A stretch of DNA of 64,000 nucleotides from Agromyces atrinae (GTDB lineage: Bacteria; Actinomycetota; Actinomycetes; Actinomycetales; Microbacteriaceae), in the NCBI RefSeq assembly GCF_013407835.1, contig NZ_JACCBI010000001.1:2232001-2296000 (forward strand), in the 5' to 3' direction. The notes below the pieces were generated by a model. The model saw nothing but the letters and a program-made list of their open reading frames with translations, had not been told where the DNA came from and searched no databases. The position numbers and the translations under genes were made by a program. Positions within the stretch are counted from its first letter, which is position 1. Every line of letters begins with the position of its first letter. Positions 58,211 to 64,000 of the stretch are shown here, piece after piece.

Positions 58211-59737
58211 CTAGGACTTCGGCTTGAAGTCGTAGATGGCGGGGAAGGCGTTCGTCGGGAGGACCTCGACGGTCGTGTTCGCGTCGGTCGCGAAGCTGCC
58301 CTGAACGCGGTAGAACGGTGCGAACCAGGCCTGCTCGACGATGTACTCGTTGAGCTCCTTGGCCTTGGCCTCCTGGGTGGCCTCGTCACCGTTCTGGATC
58401 TCGGCGATGAGCGCGTCGACCGTGGGGTCCTCGTACTTGAACGGGTTGAAGATCGCCGTCGGCGAGATCATGAACTGGATGAGCTGCCAGTCGGGGTTCT
58501 GCTCGAGGGCCATGAACGCGGCGGGGAACTTCGGTGCGAGCAGGTCGGCGATGAAGTTGTTGCCCGGGTCGGTGTTCTCGACCGTGACGCCGATGTCGGC
58601 GAGCTGCTGCGCGATGAGCGTGTAGGTCGTCGCACCGAGGACCGTGGAGCTCGGCATCGAGATGGTGAGGCCATCGGCGTAGCCGGCTTCGGCGAGCAGT
58701 TCCTTGGCCTTCTCGGGGTCGTAGCCGTAGCGGTCGTCGAGCGCGGGGTCGTACGCGGCCGAGCTCGCGGGAAACACCTGGCCGGTCACGGTTCCGTTGC
58801 CGCCCTGCAGTGCGGTCAGCAGCGCCTCACGGTCGAACGCGTAGTTGAGCGCCTGGCGCACACGGACATCCGCGAGGGCCGGGTTCATCGTTCCCGCACG
58901 GTCGAGGAGGAGGAGACCCTGGAAGTCGAGCTCGTTAGCGTTGATCGTCCAGCCGGCGCCCTCGACCTCGGCGAGGTTGTCGTTGTTGGCGAGCTTGAGG
59001 CCGTTGACCTCACCGGCCTTGACCGCGTTGAGACCGGCCGTCGCGTCCTGGAGGACGTTGATCGTCAGCGTGTCGTAGTGCTGCAGGTCGGGGTTCCAGT
59101 AGTCGGGGTTCTTCGTGTACGTGTAGCTCGTACCCGTGACGGTCGCCGCGGTGTCGAGGATGTACGGGCCGCTGCCGACGGGGTTCGTGGCGAGGTCGGG
59201 GCTCGTGAGCGAGGCCTCGCTGCCGACGATGCCGGCGTCACGCGTGAGGTAGTTGAGGAGCGCGGGGTTCGGCGCGTCGAGCGTGATGACGAGGGTCGTG
59301 TCATCCGGAGCCTCGAACGAGGTGCCGGCGAGGTAGCCGGCGTCGGGGCCGGTGCCGTCGCGGAAGCGCTCGAGGTTGAGCTTCACGACCGAGGCGGTGA
59401 GCTTCGAGTCGTCGGTGAAGGTCACGTCGTCGCGGAGCGTGAGGGTGAGGACCGTGTTGTCCTCGTTGTACGACCACTCGGTCGCGAGGAACGGTTCGAT
59501 CGTTCCCTCGGGGGTGGCGAGCAGGAGCGTGTCGTACACGGCCTGGTAGAACGCCGAGCGGTTGCCCCACTCGGAACCTGCGGGGTCGAACGTCGTGGGC
59601 GGAGTGATCGCGCCGATCGTCAGCGTGCCTCCGCCGCTGCCACCGCCGTCTCCGCCCGAGTTGCTGTCAGCCGAGCAGCCTGTGAGTGCAAGCGCTGCGG
59701 TGATCGCGACGGCTGCTGTGACCTTCCATCGGAACAT
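58211..59737 (-). CDS. Extracellular solute-binding lipoprotein, family 5 (DppA/OppA type)
   Basis: 508 residues. Signal peptide with lipobox ALTGC; lipidated Cys21, followed by a Ser/Gly-rich tether (SADSNSGGDGGGSGGG). Mature domain shows GAITPPTTFDPAGSEW, WSYNEDNTVLTLTLRDDVTF, AGTSFEAPDDTTLVITLDAP, GSGPYIL and VRVRQALNYAFDREALL, all standard for family 5. Captures the transported solute outside the cell. First gene of the seven-gene minus-strand operon, diverging from a TetR gene. Confidence 0.95.
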   Translation of the reverse strand: MFRWKVTAAVAITAALALTGCSADSNSGGDGGGSGGGTLTIGAITPPTTFDPAGSEWGNRSAFYQAVYDTLLLATPEGTIEPFLATEWSYNEDNTVLTLTLRDDVTFTDDSKLTASVVKLNLERFRDGTGPDAGYLAGTSFEAPDDTTLVITLDAPNPALLNYLTRDAGIVGSEASLTSPDLATNPVGSGPYILDTAATVTGTSYTYTKNPDYWNPDLQHYDTLTINVLQDATAGLNAVKAGEVNGLKLANNDNLAEVEGAGWTINANELDFQGLLLLDRAGTMNPALADVRVRQALNYAFDREALLTALQGGNGTVTGQVFPASSAAYDPALDDRYGYDPEKAKELLAEAGYADGLTISMPSSTVLGATTYTLIAQQLADIGVTVENTDPGNNFIADLLAPKFPAAFMALEQNPDWQLIQFMISPTAIFNPFKYEDPTVDALIAEIQNGDEATQEAKAKELNEYIVEQAWFAPFYRVQGSFATDANTTVEVLPTNAFPAIYDFKPKS

Positions 59738-59801
59738 CTTCGGTCCTTTTCAGAGGGGCGATCCTCCGATGGATCGCCTGGTGAAAGTGGACGCTAGCAC
59801 G

Positions 59802-59820
59802 AAACCCGAGTGACCACTAG
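59802..59820. promoter_or_regulatory. Box shared with the second TetR locus, site A
   Basis: AAACCCGAGTGACCACTAG in the divergent interval between the binding-protein gene and TetR. A close match, AAACCGAATGACACTAG, lies at 63090-63106 in the equivalent place beside the paralogous TetR. Confidence 0.5.
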
Positions 59821-59917
59821 CTTTTTGTTTGCTGTGATGCGAAGGTGTTGTCACACGGTGCGCGACGCTCGACGACGAGCGGCTAGGGTGGGTGCCACCG
59901 AGGCGGGAGAAGGTCGG

Positions 59918-60541
59918 ATGACTCAGGCAGAAGCCGTACGTGGCCGGGGGAAGGCCCGCGGCACGTACGCGAAGACAGGGCTCAAGAAGGCGGCGATCCT
60001 CGACGCCGCGCTCGCGGTGTTCGCGAAGTCGGGGTATCGGTCGGGCTCGATCCGCGAGGTCGCCGAGAACGTCGGCATGAGCGAGGCGGGCCTGCTGCAC
60101 CACTTCCCCAATAAGAGCGCCCTGCTCTCGGCCGTGCTCGACCTGCGCGACCAGCGTTCGTACGAGTTCGTGCCGCTCGACTCGACCGACCCGCACCGCG
60201 CGCTCCGCGGACTCGTCGCCCTCGCGCGCTACAACGCCACGATCCCGGGCGTCGTCGAGCTCTACTGCGTGCTCTCGGCCGAGGCCACGTCGCCCGACCA
60301 CCCCGCCCACGACTACTTCGTCAACCGCTACCAGTGGACCCACGGGCACATCGCGTCGCACTTCGCGCGCATCGAGGCGCTCGGCGAGCTGCGCCCCGGC
60401 GTGACACCCTCGAGCGCCGCGAGCCAGACCGTCGCCATGATGGACGGCCTGCAGGTGCAGTGGCTGCTCGACCGCGACTCCGTCGACATGTCGGCCGAGC
60501 TCGCGGCCTTCCTCAGCACCATCGTCACGTTCGAGATCTGA
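59918..60541 (+). CDS. TetR-family regulator, probable controller of the glycoside import operon
   Basis: 207 residues. HTH: GTYAKTGLKKAAILDAALAV, FAKSGYRSGSIREVAENVGM, SEAGLLHHFPNKSALLSAVL. The C-terminal effector domain includes YNATIPGVVELYCVLSAEAT and DYFVNRYQWTHGHIASHF. Highly similar in order and wording to the TetR at 63140 (compare GLLHYFTSKEELF and HDFFVERF), so the two are paralogues. ATG at 59918 after GGGAGAAGG. It diverges from the ABC/hydrolase operon. Confidence 0.92.
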   Translation: MTQAEAVRGRGKARGTYAKTGLKKAAILDAALAVFAKSGYRSGSIREVAENVGMSEAGLLHHFPNKSALLSAVLDLRDQRSYEFVPLDSTDPHRALRGLVALARYNATIPGVVELYCVLSAEATSPDHPAHDYFVNRYQWTHGHIASHFARIEALGELRPGVTPSSAASQTVAMMDGLQVQWLLDRDSVDMSAELAAFLSTIVTFEI

Positions 60542-60625
60542 GCCCGGACACTCGTCCCACTTCTCCGACATCCGTCGGATACATCAGACCTTCCGGCATC
60601 CCTTCTCCCCGCCTTCCCCTCGATT

Positions 60626-60716
60626 CTGTTCGCAATTCAGGTCTGCGCACGTGTCGCGCCCTGTTGTCGCCCGACGGCGGGGCGACACGCCGCGCGCCGA
60701 CCTGAATTGCGAACAG
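60626..60716. repeat. Double-stem palindrome with perfect 18-bp arms
   Basis: Outer arms 60626-60643 and 60699-60716 (CTGTTCGCAATTCAGGTC and its complement), inner arms CGTGTCGC (60650-60657) and GCGACACG (60682-60689). It lies between the convergent TetR and GH3 genes. The unusually AT-balanced outer arms stand out from the GC-rich surroundings. Confidence 0.88.
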
Positions 60717-60786
60717 GGGACGAACAGGGGAAACGCCGCGGGCGGCATCCGCCGGAGTAGATGCCGCCCGAAGCGGTGGATGACGG

Positions 60787-63045
60787 TCAGCGAGCGTTGG
60801 CCGCCGCGAGCAGCGCGTCGAGGCTGTCGTCGTCGATGCCCATGCCGGGGAACGTCGCGAGACGCCCGATCGGGAACGACGCCATCATGCGGATCATCTC
60901 GGGCGACTCGGTGAGGGCTTTCGCGGGGCCGTCGGCTCCGCTGAACGCGGCCTTCAGCGCAGCACCGGCGGTCGGGTCGGCGAGGATCTCGCCGATCGAC
61001 GAGTTCCGGCCGAACGTGAGCTTCACGTCGTCACCGGCGACGGCGACCGTCTCGGTGGCCCGGATGTCGCGGCTCGACGCACCGATCTCGACGCGGTACT
61101 CGCCGCCCTCGACGGTCCAGTCGTCGACCCGTACGTCCCAGTAGGCGAGGTCGGCGCGGCGGATCGCGATCTCGACGACGCGGCTCTCACCGGCGTCGAG
61201 GTCGACGGTCTGGAAGCCCGTGAGCTCGCGCTGCGCACGCACGATCGACGAGCCCGGAAGCCCGACGTACGCCTGCACGACCTCGCGGCCCGCGCGCTCG
61301 CCCGTGTTCGTCACGGTGAGTCGTGCGGTCAGGCCGGCATCCGTCGCCGCGACCGACAGGTCGGAGTAGGCGAACTCGGTGTACGAGAGGCCGTGACCGA
61401 AGGGGAAGTGCACGGCCATCGAGCGCGCGTCGTACCAGCGGTAGCCGACGAAGAGACCCTCGCCGTAGCGCACGTGGCTGTTCTCGCCGGGGAAGTCGAG
61501 GAACGCGGGGGTGTCCTCGATGCGCACGGGGATCGTCTCGGCGAGACGGCCCGCGGGGTTCACGACTCCGAAGAGCACGTTCGCGATCGCGCTGCCGCCG
61601 GCCTGGCCGAGCAGCCAGCCCTCGACGATCGCGGGGGCGAGCCGGTCGACGTCGCCGAGGCGCACGACGCCGCCGTTCGAGAGCACGACGACCGTGTTCG
61701 GGTTCGCAGCGGCGACCGCCTCGAGAGCCGCGATCTGGTTCGCGGGCAGTTCGATGTCGTCACGGTCGAAGCCCTCCGACTCGAGCTCGGCGGGCAGGCC
61801 GAGGAAGACGACGGCGACATCGTGCTGCGCGGCGACCTCGGCGGCAGCAGTGGCGAGCCCCGTGTCATCCGAGCCGTCGATCGTGAAGCCGGGAGCGAAG
61901 GCGACGTCGCCGCCGAGCTCCGTGATCGCGGCGAGCGCGTCGTCGACGCGCGTCGGGTTGATGAGCGAGGAGCCGGCGCCCTGGAAGCGCGGGGTGCGCG
62001 CGAACTCGCCGATGACGGCGACGGATGCCTCGGGCGCGAGCGGCAGCACGGGCCCCTCGTTCTTCAGCAGCACGACGCTGCGCTCGGCGGCTTCGCGGGC
62101 GAGCGCGTGGTGGGTGTCGACGTCGAACGAGTGACCGGCACGAGCACCGGCGACCGACTTCTGCACGAGGTCGACGACGCGGCGGGCGGCGGTGTCGATC
62201 GAGGCCTCGGCGATCGTGCCGGCCTGCACGGCGGCGACGAGCTGGGCGTCGGTGCGTCCGCCGCTCGACGGCATCTCGAGGTCGAGGCCCGCGACGACAC
62301 CCGTGACACGGTCGTTGACGGCGCCCCAGTCGGAGACGACGAGACCCTCGAAGCCCCACTCGTCGCGCAGCACGCTCGTGAGCAGCCACGGGTCCTCGGA
62401 GGTCCACACGCCGTTGAGGCGGTTGTACGAGCACATGACCGTCCACGGCTGGGCGTCCTCGACGACGCGCTGGAAGCCGCGCAGGTAGATCTCACGGAGC
62501 GGGCGCGGGTCGACGTCGGCGCTCACGCGCAGGCGGTCGGCCTCCTGGTTGTTGGCGGCGAAGTGCTTGAGCGAGGCGCCGACGCCGCGCGACTGCAGGC
62601 CGCGCACGAGAGCGGTGCCGAGCACGCCCGAGACGAGCGGGTCCTCCGAGAGGTACTCGAAGTTGCGGCCGCAGAACGGCGAGCGCTTGATGTTGATGCC
62701 GGGGCCGAGCAGCACGGCGACGTTCTCGGCGAGCGACTCGTCGCCGAGGGCCGCGCCGACGCGCTCGAGCAGCTCGGGGTCGAAGCTCGAGCCGAGGGCG
62801 ACGGCGGGCGGGAAGCACGTCGCGGGAACGCTGTCGGCGATGCCGAGGTGGTCGCCGCCCTCGCGCTGCTTGCGCACGCCGTGCGGGCCGTCGGTGAGCA
62901 TGATCGCGGGGATTCCCGCGCGCTCGACGGGCTTCGTGTACCAGAAGCTCGCGCCGCTCGTGAGCGACGCCTTCTCGTCGAGGGTGAGGCTCGCGACGAC
63001 CTCGTCGGCCGAGGCGGTACGGATGTCGGGGGGTGTGGTGGTCAC
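60787..63045 (-). CDS. Beta-glucosidase, glycoside hydrolase family 3 (no PA14)
   Basis: 752 residues. GH3 N barrel (LTLDEKASLTSGASFWYTKP, GRNFEYLSEDPLVSGVLG, KHFAANNQEADR) with nucleophile Asp239 in VVSDWGAVNDR; GH3 C domain with PAELESEGFDRDDIEL and FPFGHGLSYTEF; fibronectin-type domain; then an unusual C-terminal extension of about 60 residues (TAGAALKAAFSGADGPAKAL to ALLAAANAR) rich in helix. GTG at 63045 with GAGGAG eight bases upstream is preferred over the frame from 63090. Cytoplasmic. Diverges from the second TetR. Confidence 0.94.
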   Translation of the reverse strand: MTTTPPDIRTASADEVVASLTLDEKASLTSGASFWYTKPVERAGIPAIMLTDGPHGVRKQREGGDHLGIADSVPATCFPPAVALGSSFDPELLERVGAALGDESLAENVAVLLGPGINIKRSPFCGRNFEYLSEDPLVSGVLGTALVRGLQSRGVGASLKHFAANNQEADRLRVSADVDPRPLREIYLRGFQRVVEDAQPWTVMCSYNRLNGVWTSEDPWLLTSVLRDEWGFEGLVVSDWGAVNDRVTGVVAGLDLEMPSSGGRTDAQLVAAVQAGTIAEASIDTAARRVVDLVQKSVAGARAGHSFDVDTHHALAREAAERSVVLLKNEGPVLPLAPEASVAVIGEFARTPRFQGAGSSLINPTRVDDALAAITELGGDVAFAPGFTIDGSDDTGLATAAAEVAAQHDVAVVFLGLPAELESEGFDRDDIELPANQIAALEAVAAANPNTVVVLSNGGVVRLGDVDRLAPAIVEGWLLGQAGGSAIANVLFGVVNPAGRLAETIPVRIEDTPAFLDFPGENSHVRYGEGLFVGYRWYDARSMAVHFPFGHGLSYTEFAYSDLSVAATDAGLTARLTVTNTGERAGREVVQAYVGLPGSSIVRAQRELTGFQTVDLDAGESRVVEIAIRRADLAYWDVRVDDWTVEGGEYRVEIGASSRDIRATETVAVAGDDVKLTFGRNSSIGEILADPTAGAALKAAFSGADGPAKALTESPEMIRMMASFPIGRLATFPGMGIDDDSLDALLAAANAR

Positions 63046-63089
63046 AGAGGTTCTCCTCGTCGAGGTCGGTCGCGTCACACTAACATGCA

Positions 63090-63106
63090 AAACCGAATGA
63101 CACTAG
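63090..63106. promoter_or_regulatory. Box shared with the first TetR locus, site B
   Basis: AAACCGAATGACACTAG in the divergent GH3/TetR interval, flanked by TCACAC (63075) and GTGTGA (63111) as a wider inverted pair. Compare 59802-59820. Confidence 0.5.
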
Positions 63107-63126
63107 GTATGTGTGAGCGGGGTCGA

Positions 63127-63132
63127 TACGAT
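63127..63132 (+). promoter_or_regulatory. -10 hexamer TACGAT of the second TetR gene
   Basis: Seven bases before the ATG at 63140; no ribosome site, so probably leaderless. Confidence 0.45.
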
Positions 63133-63139
63133 CGAGACC

Positions 63140-63724
63140 ATGACTGCAAAGGGGCCCTACGCGAAGGGCATCGCCAAGCGCGAAGAGATCCTGACCACGG
63201 CCCTCGGCGTCATCGCCCGCAACGGCTACCGCCGCACGTCGGTGCGCGAGCTCGCCGACGCCGTCGGCCTCAGCCAGGCGGGCCTCCTGCACTACTTCAC
63301 CTCGAAGGAAGAACTCTTCACCGAAGTTCTGCGGAAGCGCGACGAGGTCGACCGCGAGACCTACATCGACGGCACCGAAGATCCGCTCGAGGCGTTCGTC
63401 GGCGTCATCCGCCACAACGCCGACGTGCCGGGCCTCGTGCAGCTCTACTCGCGCCTCGCCGTCGATTCGACCGACCCCGATCACGCCGCCCACGACTTCT
63501 TCGTCGAACGCTTCGCGGGCGATCGCACCGAGATCACCGCGGCCATCGCCGCCGAGCAGAAGGCCGGCCGCATCGACGCCGGGCTCGACCCCGAACGCCT
63601 CGCCTCCGTCATCCTCGCCGCCGCCGACGGACTGCAGACGCAGTGGCTGCTCGACCCCTCGATCGACATGGCCGCGCACCTCTCCGAACTCTGGCGCGCA
63701 CTCACGAGCGGAGCCGCCCGATGA
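63140..63724 (+). CDS. TetR-family regulator, paralogue of the 59918 regulator
   Basis: 194 residues. HTH: GPYAKGIAKREEILTTALGV, IARNGYRRTSVRELADAVGL, SQAGLLHYFTSKEELFTEVL. Start at ATG 63140; an in-frame GTG at 63113 would lie inside the presumed operator, so it is less likely. The stop overlaps the ATG of a carboxylesterase gene by four bases. Expected to regulate itself, the esterase and the divergent GH3 gene. Confidence 0.92.
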   Translation: MTAKGPYAKGIAKREEILTTALGVIARNGYRRTSVRELADAVGLSQAGLLHYFTSKEELFTEVLRKRDEVDRETYIDGTEDPLEAFVGVIRHNADVPGLVQLYSRLAVDSTDPDHAAHDFFVERFAGDRTEITAAIAAEQKAGRIDAGLDPERLASVILAAADGLQTQWLLDPSIDMAAHLSELWRALTSGAAR

Positions 63725-64000
63725 GCGCCCCGGTCGCCCAGACGCGATCCGGCGCGGTGCGCGGGGTGTGGCGGGATGACGCGGGCGGGCGTTCGGCGGC
63801 ATTCCTCGGCATCCCGTTCGCGGCGGCCCCCGTGGGCGAACTGCGCTTCGCCGCGCCCGCACCGCACCCCGCGTGGGAGGGCGAGCGCGACGCGACGGAG
63901 TTCGGCGCGACGCCGTTCCGCGACGACGGAACCGGTGGCGTGACCCTCATCCCCGAGCCCGGCATCGTCGGCGACTCGACCCTCAACGTCAACGTCTTCA
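63721..64000 (+). CDS. Type-B carboxylesterase (para-nitrobenzyl-esterase-like), 3' truncated by window edge
   Basis: First 93 residues only. TRSGAVRGVWRDDAGGRSAA followed by FLGIPFAAAPVGELRFAAPA is the diagnostic N terminus of the family, which normally runs to about 500 residues with the catalytic serine beyond the edge. Start ATG overlaps the TetR stop (ATGA). With a neighbouring beta-glucosidase it may remove acyl or aromatic-acid groups from plant glycosides; that is inference. Confidence 0.88.
   Translation, partial: MSAPVAQTRSGAVRGVWRDDAGGRSAAFLGIPFAAAPVGELRFAAPAPHPAWEGERDATEFGATPFRDDGTGGVTLIPEPGIVGDSTLNVNVF

Noticed and set aside
59849..59880. Second ECF41-type promoter (TGTCACA at 59849)
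   Set aside because: No CGTC at the expected distance; the downstream matches are CGAC-like only.
63113..63139. GTG at 63113 as start of the second TetR
   Set aside because: No ribosome site, and it would put coding sequence over the presumed operator; the ATG at 63140 has a well-placed TACGAT hexamer.
1..64000. tRNA, rRNA or riboswitch genes
   Set aside because: I looked for tRNA-like cloverleaf ends and long conserved RNA stretches and recognised none; a covariance-model search would be decisive.

Overview
The window is high-GC DNA (roughly 70% by eye) with densely packed genes, GTG/ATG starts, many four-base stop/start overlaps and several probable leaderless promoters. This fits a free-living actinobacterium, most likely Microbacteriaceae; that assignment is inference from gene content and style, not from a marker gene. 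I saw no rRNA, tRNA, CRISPR array, transposase or phage gene.

Left third (1-18.7 kb): L-rhamnose and glycoside use. After a truncated sugar ABC permease and an orphan nucleotidyltransferase come rhaM-rhaI-esterase (one overlapping operon behind a LacI-type operator). A GH42 beta-galactosidase/aldo-keto reductase operon follows with its LacI regulator, then a DeoR regulator, then rhaEW-rhaB. Together mutarotase, isomerase, kinase and the fused aldolase/lactaldehyde dehydrogenase turn L-rhamnose into DHAP and L-lactate; the FMN L-lactate dehydrogenase at 44.8 kb could carry lactate to pyruvate. A serine hydrolase, a beta-propeller lactonase, a hydroxyacid dehydrogenase and a maltokinase-like kinase follow.

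Middle (18.7-44 kb): housekeeping, redox and regulatory genes. These include a zinc alcohol dehydrogenase, DJ-1/PfpI protein, VIT1-type transporter, a PadR/HAAS pair, two DUF1772 membrane proteins each next to a DsbA-like thiol protein, an FMN reductase, two ECF sigma factors, a WYL regulator and a TetR/MmpL pair. A compact acid-sugar cluster at 35.3-40.6 kb holds an ABM-like protein, a DUF1537 kinase, an MHS transporter, a GntR regulator and a COG4091-type dehydrogenase, with three matching palindromic operators.

Right third (44-64 kb): GntR2-lldD-DapA-like, then a 12-kb minus-strand operon of an oligopeptide/opine-type ABC importer (lipoprotein, DppB, a DppC-DppD fusion, DppF) followed by GH3 glucosidase, GH78 alpha-L-rhamnosidase and a DUF5060/apiosidase-like hydrolase. 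It diverges from a TetR gene. A second GH3 gene diverges from a paralogous TetR coupled to a type-B carboxylesterase. The picture is uptake and dismantling of rhamnose- and glucose-decorated, possibly acylated plant glycosides.

The most unusual signal is non-coding: about twenty double-stem palindromic elements of several sequence families lie in the intervals just 3' of genes and in none of the purely divergent intervals.
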